From: Clostridia bacterium
GTDB taxonomy: Bacteria > Bacillota > Clostridia > Monoglobales > Monoglobaceae
Direction of reading: 5' to 3'
Length of the DNA stretch: 64,000 bases
Assembly (NCBI GenBank): GCA_017622215.1
Contig: JAGARO010000008.1
Coordinates: forward strand, 1 to 64,000
The position numbers and the translations under genes are program-made. Of this stretch, positions 30,070 through 37,393 are shown in pieces (position 1 is the first letter of the stretch; each line of letters opens with the position of its first letter). Below the pieces are notes generated by a model. That model did no database searches. It was not told the DNA's origin and worked only from the letters and a program-made list of their open reading frames with translations.

Positions 30070-30376
30070 GCCTTTTATTGGAAAATTTCCAAATATAATG
30101 GGCTTTCACAAGATTTTGTGTAGGCGTCTGAAAAACAGAACTATATAGGGACTATATATAATAGGAAGAAAAAAACGGAGAAAAATTGACTTAAAGAAAT
30201 GTGAACATTGTGTGAACGCCCTAAATAAAAGGGTTTTCAGGTAAAAAATTATAAAAAACTATGCAAAATAACCAAAAGATTTTTAATAATTTTGTATAAT
30301 TAGCATCTTTTCTTTTTCTTCGATATGTGTTATCATATTATGGAACTTATATGTAGTAAATTAGGAGGTAACTATA
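30070..30376. other. Gene-free spacer between the str operon and the ABC ATPase gene
   Basis: About 300 bases, AT-rich, with no convincing reading frame or RNA gene. It must hold the plus-strand promoter of the ATPase gene. A TATAAT at 30295-30300 and a TATTAT at 30336-30341 are candidate -10 elements, but neither has a good -35 at 17 bases. AGGAGG (from about 30364) precedes the ATG. Confidence 0.5.
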
Positions 30377-31489
30377 ATGGCAGAATTAAGTTTAAGAAAT
30401 ATTTGCAAAACTTACGACAGTGGTTTTGAAGCTATAAAGGACTTAAATATTGAAATTCCTGATAAAGAATTCCTTATTCTTGTTGGTCCGTCAGGTTGCG
30501 GTAAGTCAACAACTCTCCGTATGATTGCAGGTCTTGAAGAAATTACAGACGGTGAACTCTACATCGGCGGAAAGCTTATGAATGACGTTCTCCCTAAGGA
30601 TAGAGATATTGCCATGGTTTTCCAGAACTATGCTCTTTATCCACATATGACAATTTACGATAACATGGCATTCGGTCTTAAGCTGAGAAAGGTTCCTAAG
30701 GCTGAAATCGACCAGAAGGTACATGAAGCTGCTAAGATTCTTGATATCGAGCATCTCCTCGACAGAAAGCCAAAGGCTCTCTCCGGTGGTCAGAGACAGC
30801 GTGTTGCCCTCGGTCGTGCTATCGTAAGAAATCCAAAGGTATTCTTAATGGATGAACCTTTATCTAACCTTGATGCGAAGCTCAGAGTTCAGATGAGAAC
30901 TGAAATCACAAAGCTCCACCATAGACTTAACACCACATTTATCTATGTAACTCATGACCAGACAGAAGCTCTTACAATGGGTACAAGAATTGTTGTTATG
31001 AAGGATGGTATCGCACAGCAGATTGATACTCCAACAGGTCTTTACTTCACACCACAGAATATGTTCGTTGCAGGCTTCATCGGTTCACCACAGATGAACT
31101 TCATCGACGTTAAGGTTGAAAAGAAGGAAGATGGAATTTACCTTGTAAATGATGCGTTTGCTATCAAGCTTCCTGAAGCTAAGGCACAGAAGGCTATTAT
31201 CCAGGAATACATCGGCAAGGATGTTGTTATGGGTGTCAGACCTGAAGATATTTATGATGATGACCATAACCTTGAAAAGTTTGCAGATACACAGGTTGAA
31301 GCTTATGTAGAGGTTGTTGAAATGATGGGTGCTGAAAGTTACGTTTACGCAAAGTTCGGTAACAATAACATCACAGCAAGAGTTAGACCTGACACAAAGA
31401 CAACACATGATACAACAATTAAGATGGCTATCGACGGTGCAAGAATTCACCTCTTCGATAAGACAACTGAAGAAACAATCATGAACTAA
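30377..31489 (+). CDS. ABC-transporter ATPase of the MsmX/UgpC (sugar importer) type
   Basis: 370 residues, the normal size for the CUT1 sugar-importer ATPases, which couple ATP hydrolysis to oligosaccharide uptake at the inner face of the membrane. Visible: Walker A GPSGCGKST (residues 37-45), Q-loop VFQNYALYPHM, signature LSGGQRQRVALG, Walker B VFLMDEPLSNLD, the switch histidine in THDQTEA, and a C-terminal TOBE-like regulatory domain (about 235-370). No permease or binding-protein gene is near. In Firmicutes one such orphan ATPase (MsmX) often serves many importers, so that is the likely role, by inference. Terminators follow directly. Confidence 0.9.
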   Translation: MAELSLRNICKTYDSGFEAIKDLNIEIPDKEFLILVGPSGCGKSTTLRMIAGLEEITDGELYIGGKLMNDVLPKDRDIAMVFQNYALYPHMTIYDNMAFGLKLRKVPKAEIDQKVHEAAKILDIEHLLDRKPKALSGGQRQRVALGRAIVRNPKVFLMDEPLSNLDAKLRVQMRTEITKLHHRLNTTFIYVTHDQTEALTMGTRIVVMKDGIAQQIDTPTGLYFTPQNMFVAGFIGSPQMNFIDVKVEKKEDGIYLVNDAFAIKLPEAKAQKAIIQEYIGKDVVMGVRPEDIYDDDHNLEKFADTQVEAYVEVVEMMGAESYVYAKFGNNNITARVRPDTKTTHDTTIKMAIDGARIHLFDKTTEETIMN

Positions 31490-31494
31490 TCAAT

Positions 31495-31526
31495 AAAGCC
31501 TTACAGTACAATGTGCTGTAAGGCTT
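31495..31526 (+). terminator. Terminator of the ABC ATPase gene
   Basis: The 12-base stem AAAGCCTTACAG/CTGTAAGGCTTT with a 9-base loop is followed by TTATAAT, six bases after the stop codon. Confidence 0.88.
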
Positions 31527-31575
31527 TTATAATACTTAAATCTAAATTGACTTCTCCCAAGAGAAAGAAGCCCTC

Positions 31576-31600
31576 GGAGTCCAAACGGACTCCTTTTTTT
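31576..31600 (+). terminator. Second terminator-like hairpin downstream of the ATPase gene
   Basis: The perfect stem GGAGTCC/GGACTCC with an AAAC loop is followed by seven T. It stands about 50 bases beyond the first terminator, with no gene between them. Confidence 0.8.
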
Positions 31601-31654
31601 AGTATATGTGTGGGTCCAAGCCTGTGAGATGAGTTGGTTTTTTCGGACAAAAAG

Positions 31655-31681
31655 AAAGCCGTAGCTTTTGCTACGGCTTTT
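31655..31681. terminator. Terminator of lysC (third hairpin in the spacer)
   Basis: The 11-base stem AAAGCCGTAGC/GCTACGGCTTT with a TTTT loop has A and T flanks on both sides. It lies 26 bases beyond the lysC stop and can work in both directions. Confidence 0.88.
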
Positions 31682-31706
31682 ATTCTTCCTTGTGTACGAC
31701 TGGCTC

Positions 31707-32912
31707 CTAATCAAAGAATGCGCGGTGAACAACCTGCACAGCCTTGTCAGCGTAGTCCTTGTTAATAAGAACTGAAACCTTGATTTCTGATGTAGAAATC
31801 ATATGGATGTTAATTCCTGCGTCATAGAGAGCCTGGAACATTTTAGCTGCAACCCCAGGGTTGTTAACCATACCTGAACCAACAATAGAAATCTTGCAGA
31901 TATCTTCTCTGTGGAGGAGTTCCTTGAAGCGGAGAACGTCCTTTTCGCCCTCTAAAATAGCGAGAGCCTTTTCAAGATGTCCCTTTGTAACAGTGAATGA
32001 AATATCCTTTTCATCATTTCTGCCGATTGACTGGAGAATGATGTCAACATTTATACCTTCCTGTGCAAGCTTTGAGAATACCTTGTATGCGATGCCTGGC
32101 TGGTCAGGAAGACCAACAACTGAAATACGGGCAACATCGTTATCTCTTGCCACACCTCTGATTAACATTTTTTCCATAGCAATTGCCTCCTTAACTAATG
32201 TTCCGTCAACCTTATTAAAGCTTGACTTAACTTCGAGTTTAACATTATATTTCTTTGCAATTTCAACCGAACGGTTGTGAAGTACGTTTGCACCAAGACT
32301 TGCAAGCTCAAGCATTTCATCAAATGTGATTTCGTCAAGCTTTTTAGCTTCTGGAACAATACGTGGGTCTGTTGTGTAAACGCCGTCAACGTCAGTGTAA
32401 ATTTCACACTTTTCAGCACCAATCTGTGCCGCAATAGCAACAGCTGAAGTATCACTTCCGCCTCTGCCGAGAGTTGTGATGTCGTCGTATTTGTCAAGAC
32501 CCTGGAAACCTGCAACAATAATAACTTTTCTTCTTGCAAGCTCTTCTTTCATTCTTGTAGTATCAATTTTTTCGATTCTTGCGCTTCCGCAGTTGGAGTC
32601 AGTCCTAAAGCCTGCCTGCCAGCCTGTAAGAGAAATAACAGGAACGCCAAGTGTTTCGATAGCCATAGCTAAAAGTGAAATTGAAATCTGTTCACCTGTC
32701 GCCAAAAGCATATCCATTTCTCTTTTTGATGGATTTGGGTTGATTTCAGCAGCCTTTTCAAGAAGATCGTCAGTTGTATCTCCCTGAGCAGAAACAACAA
32801 CAATTACGTCATAGCCGTTTTTGTATGTTTCCACAACTCTGTTTGCAACGTTAAAGACTTTGTCTTTGTCAGCAACAGAGCTGCCGCCGAATTTCTGTAC
32901 GATAATTGCCAC
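31707..32912 (-). CDS. lysC: Aspartate kinase
   Basis: 401 residues with a GTG start; AGGAGG lies 7 bases before it. It phosphorylates aspartate, the first step to threonine, methionine and lysine. Visible: the kinase start VQKFGGSSV (residues 5-13), VVVSAQGDTTDDLL, LGRGGSDTSAVAIAA, YTDVDGVYTTDPRI, and two C-terminal ACT regulatory domains (ISVVGLPDQPGIAYKVF and ISIVGSGMVNNPGVAAKMF), so feedback control by an amino acid is expected. No riboswitch precedes it. It is the third gene of hom-thrB-lysC, 11 bases after thrB, which suggests threonine as the main product. Confidence 0.96.
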   Translation of the reverse strand: MAIIVQKFGGSSVADKDKVFNVANRVVETYKNGYDVIVVVSAQGDTTDDLLEKAAEINPNPSKREMDMLLATGEQISISLLAMAIETLGVPVISLTGWQAGFRTDSNCGSARIEKIDTTRMKEELARRKVIIVAGFQGLDKYDDITTLGRGGSDTSAVAIAAQIGAEKCEIYTDVDGVYTTDPRIVPEAKKLDEITFDEMLELASLGANVLHNRSVEIAKKYNVKLEVKSSFNKVDGTLVKEAIAMEKMLIRGVARDNDVARISVVGLPDQPGIAYKVFSKLAQEGINVDIILQSIGRNDEKDISFTVTKGHLEKALAILEGEKDVLRFKELLHREDICKISIVGSGMVNNPGVAAKMFQALYDAGINIHMISTSEIKVSVLINKDYADKAVQVVHRAFFD

Positions 32913-32923
32913 AATAAAACCTC

Positions 32924-33811
32924 CTATAATATAACAGCGCCGTCGTTGTCCGGTTCATAGACATCGACCTGCCATTTTTTATACTTTTCCATATCTTTTT
33001 TTATATTTTCAAGGAACTCCACGTTTTCCTTGGAAATAACAGAAATAATTGTAGGACCTGCTCCGCTTAAATAGCTTCCCAAAGCTCCGTTTTTCTCAGA
33101 AACTGTGAAAATGTAGTCCATATCCGGAATGAGCTTTTTCCTGAACTTCTGGTGAAGCTCGTCAGAAAAGCCAATTTTTAAAAATTCATATTTTCCTGTA
33201 AGTAATGCCCCCACAAGCATAGCAGCATTTCCTGTGTTGGTTGCTGCACTGTGGTGAGAAACTGTGTTCGGAAGCACAGAACGGGACTTCTTTGTTTTAA
33301 GGAAGAACGCAGGCTTGAAAACTGCGAAACAAATGTCCTCGGGAACAGGGAATTTAAGGCTCTTCACAGTTTTTCCGTTGTAGGAATTTACTGTAAATCC
33401 CCCGAAAACTGCAGGGGAAACGTTGTCCGCGTGGCCCTCTTTTTCCGCAGCAATATCAAGGATTTCCTGCATAGTAAGGGGACTTCCCACAAGGGTATTT
33501 CCCGCAATCATTCCGCCTAAAATACTTGCACTGCTGCTTCCTAAACCTCTTGTAATAGGGATATTGTTCTCTAAAATAAGATGCAGTCCCTTAACGGTTT
33601 TGCCTGCCCTTGAGATAATCTCCATAGCGCTCTGGTAAACGAGATTTCTTTCGTCCTTTGGAAGAAAATCCTCTCCGTCGCCGATTATGTCAATTTTAAT
33701 CCCGTCATATTCTTCAATTGAAACATAGTTGTAAAGCTGAATTGCTACACCAAGACAGTCAAACCCGGGCCCCATATTAGCTGATGTGGCAGGAACTCTG
33801 ACTTTAATCAT
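32924..33811 (-). CDS. thrB: Homoserine kinase
   Basis: 295 residues of the GHMP kinase family. It phosphorylates homoserine on the way to threonine. Visible: VPATSANMGPGFDCLGVA (residues 4-21), the ATP-binding GHMP loop PITRGLGSSSASILGG (about residues 87-102), and the C-terminal motif GSYLSGAGPTIISV. Its ATG overlaps the hom stop as TAATG, so translation is coupled. Threonine synthase (thrC) is not in the window. Confidence 0.96.
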   Translation of the reverse strand: MIKVRVPATSANMGPGFDCLGVAIQLYNYVSIEEYDGIKIDIIGDGEDFLPKDERNLVYQSAMEIISRAGKTVKGLHLILENNIPITRGLGSSSASILGGMIAGNTLVGSPLTMQEILDIAAEKEGHADNVSPAVFGGFTVNSYNGKTVKSLKFPVPEDICFAVFKPAFFLKTKKSRSVLPNTVSHHSAATNTGNAAMLVGALLTGKYEFLKIGFSDELHQKFRKKLIPDMDYIFTVSEKNGALGSYLSGAGPTIISVISKENVEFLENIKKDMEKYKKWQVDVYEPDNDGAVIL

Positions 33812-34986
33812 TAGCCAATCACTCTCATCTTTCCGATTATTTCATGACCTTTTGCGATTTCTTCGATTTCTGCCTCTGTAATTTTGTCTGTGATAATTGC
33901 AAATTCGCCGTCAGCGATTGAAACAGCATTTTCAAAGCCGTTCATATCGCCTTTAAGACGGAGATAGAACTTGTATTTGCAGTCTTTTCCGTCTAAAAGA
34001 TAGCCCTCAGGGGCATCTGTCCAGAGAATTCTTATGTTTGTTTCCTTGTGCTTAACAGCGTCAACTACGTCGGATACAACAGCGCTGGCAGTAGGGAGCT
34101 TACCTGCTCCACGGCCGTAGAACATAACTGAACCAACCTCGTCGCCGTCAACCATAATGCCGTTGAATACGCCGTTTACATTTGAAATAAGGTTAGAATA
34201 AGGAACAAAAGCAGGGCAAACCCTTGCAAATACGCCATTTTCAGCCTTTCTGCATTCGCCGATAAGCTTAACAGAACAGGAGAATTTTTCTGCGTACATT
34301 GTGTCCTCTAAAGTAACCTTTGTAATTCCCTCTGTTGGGATTTTTTCTGAATCAATAGCCTTGCCGAAAGCAAGGGATGCGAGAATTGCAGTCTTTCTGC
34401 AGGTGTCAAAGCCTTCAATGTCGTTTGTCGGGTCCTTTTCGGAGTAGCCCTTTTCCTGTGCTTCAGAAAGTGCTTCTTCAAAAGTTTTGCCCTTATCAAT
34501 CATCTGTGTAAGAATGTAGTTTGTAGTACCGTTTAAAATTCCCACAACAGAGTTGATTCCGCTTCCTGTGAGAGAAGAAATAAGTGGACGGATGATTGGA
34601 ATACCACCGCCAACAGATGCTTCAAAGAGATAGTTGATGCTTTTTTCTCTTGCAATAGTCAAAAGCTCTGTGCCGTGCTTTGCAACAAGCTCCTTGTTGG
34701 AGGTAATAACGTGCTTACCCTTTGTGAGAAGTCTTTTTGTGAAGTCGTATGCAGGAACTGTACCCCCCATAGCTTCAACAACAAGTCCAACCTCGTCGTC
34801 GTTTAAGATGTCCTCAAAGTTCTTTGTAAAGCACTTAAAAGGACTGTCAGGAAAATCACGGAGGTCTAGGATGTACTTAACCTCAATCGGTTCTCCTGCT
34901 TTCTTTGTCATTTCTTCTTTCTGTGAAACAAGTATTTCACCAACTCCGGAACCAACTGTTCCGAAACCCATAATTGCAATTTTCAT
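33811..34986 (-). CDS. hom: Homoserine dehydrogenase
   Basis: 391 residues from the ATG at 34986 (MKIAIMGFGTVGSG). An upstream in-frame start would add eight residues before the nucleotide-binding strand, which the family does not show. It reduces aspartate semialdehyde to homoserine. Visible: the Rossmann motif GFGTVGSGVGE, ITSNKELVAKHG, FEASVGGGIPII, LNGTTNYILTQM, GFDTCRKTAILASLAFG, and the catalytic-region segment YGRGAGKLPTASAVVSDVV. A divergent C-terminal stretch replaces a clear ACT domain. The ribosome-binding site AAAGG is rather far (11 bases). First of hom-thrB-lysC. Confidence 0.94.
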   Translation of the reverse strand: MKIAIMGFGTVGSGVGEILVSQKEEMTKKAGEPIEVKYILDLRDFPDSPFKCFTKNFEDILNDDEVGLVVEAMGGTVPAYDFTKRLLTKGKHVITSNKELVAKHGTELLTIAREKSINYLFEASVGGGIPIIRPLISSLTGSGINSVVGILNGTTNYILTQMIDKGKTFEEALSEAQEKGYSEKDPTNDIEGFDTCRKTAILASLAFGKAIDSEKIPTEGITKVTLEDTMYAEKFSCSVKLIGECRKAENGVFARVCPAFVPYSNLISNVNGVFNGIMVDGDEVGSVMFYGRGAGKLPTASAVVSDVVDAVKHKETNIRILWTDAPEGYLLDGKDCKYKFYLRLKGDMNGFENAVSIADGEFAIITDKITEAEIEEIAKGHEIIGKMRVIG

Positions 34987-35046
34987 TGTATTCAAGGCCT
35001 TTCTTCCCACATATTTATCGAGCTTACCCGTGGGTAGAGTAAAATA

Positions 35047-36357
35047 TTATCCTAATGAATTAAAGAGTACCCCTGTAACAGGCTTTGGCCAGAAATATGT
35101 TGATTTCTGTGGCATTTTTTCGCCTAAAAGTGAGATGTCTTTAATCTGTGAAATCTTTGTAGCGTTAATTAAGAATGAACAGTGGCACTTGCCTTCCTGA
35201 ACAGCTCCGATAGCTTCCTTTGAATCTCTTGAGTAGAGGAGATTTTTCTGCTGTGCCATATTTTCCATATTTATTCCGAAATGTCTGTCGAGAATAAGTG
35301 TATGGAGACAGCTTACGTCAAGTCGTCTGTAAACCTCAGGCTTGTCGGAAATATATGAATCCATAATGGAAACATCCTTAAGCCTTAAGAGATAGTAATA
35401 ATCCTTGCCTGTGTACATAGCAAACTGAATTTCGTCGCCACAGTTACGGAGCTTTGACATAATAATTTCATCATATTCACCGTCAGTAAAGCGGATTTTT
35501 GAAATACTGAAATTATCTGTAAGAGCGCTTACAATTGACTCCTCGTCAAAGTCAGGCATATCCTTAATCATTCTGTGTGTAGGGAAAACGAGAAGACCAG
35601 GGTCGCTCATTGAAGTTAAAAGCATCATAACATAGTTAAATGGAGCGTCCTCGCTCATATCCCCTGTCTGCTCTCTCATATAATCTCTGTATCTGAGTGC
35701 AGTTTCATATCTGTGGTGTCCGTCAGCAATGAAAACCTGCTTATCAGAGAAGAAAGCTGTAATTTTGTCTGTTGCTTCCTTGTCTTTGACAATCCATACA
35801 TTGTGGCCTACGCCGTCCTCTGTACCGAAGGATAAATCAGGGTTACCCTGACTTAAAACCTCGATGAATTCCTGCATAGACTTGTCCTCGTCAAGATAGA
35901 GGGAGTAGATTGCACTTAAGTTTGCGTTTGTAGTCTTCATAAGCTCAAAACGGTCAGCCTTAGCTTTGCTTAAGGTTTCTTCGTGTGGAAGCACGATGTT
36001 TTCCTTGAAATCGCAAAGCTGAACAAGGGAGTAGAGCCCCTTTAAGCTGTATTTTGAGTTGTTGCTACTAAAAACCTGCTCGTAAATATAGAAACAAGGT
36101 GTGTCTTCGGCTTTTATAATGTCTTCCTTGAGCCACTTTTCAAAAAGTTCTCCTGACCTTGTGTATTTGTTAACAGTATCGTTGTCTTCAGGAAATTCCT
36201 TTCCGAAGTCTGCTCTTACAATATTGTATTCAGACTTGTTGTAAAGTGCGTCCTGAATTTCAGGGGAAATAATGTCGTATGGGGGAGCTACAACATCAAA
36301 AAGTGAAACTTTTTCGGTGTTATATCTGAGCCCGCTGAACGGATAAACTTTTGCCAT
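35047..36357 (-). CDS. DUF1015 family protein
   Basis: 436 residues from the ATG at 36357 (MAKVYPFSGLRYN); GAGGAGG lies just before it, and the longer open frame upstream runs through the promoter. Visible family hallmarks: the N-terminal VVAPPYDIISPE and the central IADGHHRYETALRYRDYM. The role of the family is unknown to me, though it is often found beside serine-biosynthesis genes in anaerobes; here it precedes the threonine-pathway genes by 60 bases on the same strand and may be co-transcribed with them. No signal peptide. The DGHHRYE box suggests an enzymatic site, but that is inference. Confidence 0.88.
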   Translation of the reverse strand: MAKVYPFSGLRYNTEKVSLFDVVAPPYDIISPEIQDALYNKSEYNIVRADFGKEFPEDNDTVNKYTRSGELFEKWLKEDIIKAEDTPCFYIYEQVFSSNNSKYSLKGLYSLVQLCDFKENIVLPHEETLSKAKADRFELMKTTNANLSAIYSLYLDEDKSMQEFIEVLSQGNPDLSFGTEDGVGHNVWIVKDKEATDKITAFFSDKQVFIADGHHRYETALRYRDYMREQTGDMSEDAPFNYVMMLLTSMSDPGLLVFPTHRMIKDMPDFDEESIVSALTDNFSISKIRFTDGEYDEIIMSKLRNCGDEIQFAMYTGKDYYYLLRLKDVSIMDSYISDKPEVYRRLDVSCLHTLILDRHFGINMENMAQQKNLLYSRDSKEAIGAVQEGKCHCSFLINATKISQIKDISLLGEKMPQKSTYFWPKPVTGVLFNSLG

Positions 36358-36393
36358 AATTCTTCCTCCTCGAAAAAAATTTAATAATACAAT

Positions 36394-36422
36394 ATAATAC
36401 ACCAAAAACTGCAATTCGTCAA
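36394..36422 (-). promoter_or_regulatory. Promoter of the DUF1015 gene
   Basis: On the minus strand, a -35 TTGACG (36417-36422) and a -10 TATTAT (36394-36399) are 17 bases apart, each one base off consensus. It may drive DUF1015-hom-thrB-lysC. Confidence 0.7.
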
Positions 36423-36450
36423 TAATTTCAGTCATTTTAATTGGAAAAAT

Positions 36451-36479
36451 TTTAAAAAATTTCTACAAATATATATAAT
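36451..36479 (+). promoter_or_regulatory. Promoter of the 49-residue protein gene
   Basis: A -35 TTTAAA (36451-36456; 4 of 6) and a perfect -10 TATAAT (36474-36479) are 17 bases apart, divergent from the DUF1015 promoter. Confidence 0.5.
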
Positions 36480-36543
36480 GAGAAAAAGAAAAATAAGAAT
36501 GAAAGGAAGAAGATGATGCAAAATAAAAAGGGAGGTATGAAAT

Positions 36544-36693
36544 ATGAAAAATTTTTCTAAAGGATTTTTAATAGGAACAGCAATTGCAATCGGAGCGTCA
36601 ATAGCCTTAAACCCAATGAATACAAGGGATGTAAAAAGGGCAAGAAGAAAATGCGAGAGAATTGCACACAAGGTTTCCGATATGTTCGACTAA
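36544..36693 (+). CDS. 49-residue membrane protein, YtxH-like
   Basis: It starts MKNFSKGFLIGTAIAIGASIALNP, a single short Gly/Ala-rich hydrophobic segment, and continues as a basic, helical tail (RDVKRARRKCERIAHKVSDMF). GGGAGG lies 8 bases before the ATG, a promoter is visible upstream and a terminator follows at once, so it is a self-contained small gene. The layout recalls small YtxH/gas-vesicle-like membrane proteins, but the match is general and the function unknown. Confidence 0.75.
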   Translation: MKNFSKGFLIGTAIAIGASIALNPMNTRDVKRARRKCERIAHKVSDMFD

Positions 36694-36695
36694 AG

Positions 36696-36720
36696 AAAAG
36701 GCACATAAAATGTGCCTTTT
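36696..36720. terminator. Bidirectional terminator between the small membrane protein and the amidase
   Basis: The perfect 10-base stem AAAAGGCACA/TGTGCCTTTT with a TAAAA loop stands between the two convergent genes and reaches the amidase stop codon. Confidence 0.9.
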
Positions 36721-37280
36721 CAGGACGGTGAACCCGTGTAATTTATAATTCCCTGACAGATTGCGTTTGCAACTGCCCTCTGCCAGGCAGGACTGTTTAA
36801 GTTGAGAGCCTCTGTGGTGTTGGTGAGATAGCCAAGCTCTAAAAGAACAGCAGGCATTCTTGTTCTTCTCAGGACTGCAAATCTTCCCGGAAAAACACCG
36901 CGGTTAACGGAGCCAAGCTGTGAAGAAATGGAAGAGAGAATGGACTGTGCGAGGCGTTCTGAAGTCCCTCCCAGATTATATACATAGGCCTCGGCTCCTT
37001 GCGCCTGCGGACGCTCCGAGCTGTTTGTATGGATTGAGATAAAGTAGTCTGCACCCCATCGGTTTGCCATATTTGCACGGTTTGAAAGGTCGGAATTTTT
37101 GTCGTCTAAAACATTCTCGTCCTGAGTTGTGCGATAAAGCATAGTTTCGTAGCCTGCACTGTTTAAACAGCGCGCAAGGGCGAGCGCCACATTTAAGTTT
37201 ACATATTCCTCGATTACATCGTTGCCCACAGCCCCCGGGTCAGGCCCGCCGTGTCCTGCGTCAATAAATATTTTAATCAT
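36720..37280 (-). CDS. N-acetylmuramoyl-L-alanine amidase (Amidase_3)
   Basis: 186 residues, essentially just the catalytic domain. It would cut the amide bond between muramic acid and the stem peptide. Zinc ligands and catalytic residues are visible: DAGHGGPDPGAVG (His about residue 9), an acid in IEEYVNLNVALAL, ISIHTNSS, and the final catalytic Glu in VLLELGYLTN. No signal peptide, membrane segment or cell-wall-binding repeat is seen, so export would need another route, as with phage-type or spore-type enzymes; CwlD-like sporulation proteins normally carry a signal. GAGGAG precedes the ATG. Confidence 0.9.
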   Translation of the reverse strand: MIKIFIDAGHGGPDPGAVGNDVIEEYVNLNVALALARCLNSAGYETMLYRTTQDENVLDDKNSDLSNRANMANRWGADYFISIHTNSSERPQAQGAEAYVYNLGGTSERLAQSILSSISSQLGSVNRGVFPGRFAVLRRTRMPAVLLELGYLTNTTEALNLNSPAWQRAVANAICQGIINYTGSPS

Positions 37281-37336
37281 ATCATCAACTCCTCATTCAT
37301 AATATGTTATAAGGGACATTTTGTTACATAAATCCG

Positions 37337-37365
37337 TTGCAAAGGATAATTCTTTATGTTAAAAT
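37337..37365 (+). promoter_or_regulatory. Promoter of the GH13 gene
   Basis: A -35 TTGCAA (37337-37342) and a -10 TAAAAT (37360-37365) are 17 bases apart, 28 bases before the start codon. Confidence 0.6.
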
Positions 37366-37393
37366 AAAGGAAAATAACAGTAGGGTGATAAAG

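Noticed and set aside
31490-31732. 80-codon frame on the minus strand in the ATPase-lysC spacer
   Set aside because: It is made up almost wholly of the three hairpins and overlaps the end of lysC.
36358-36435. 26-residue N-terminal extension of the DUF1015 protein
   Set aside because: It would overlap the promoter and ribosome-binding site, and the family starts at MAKVYPF.
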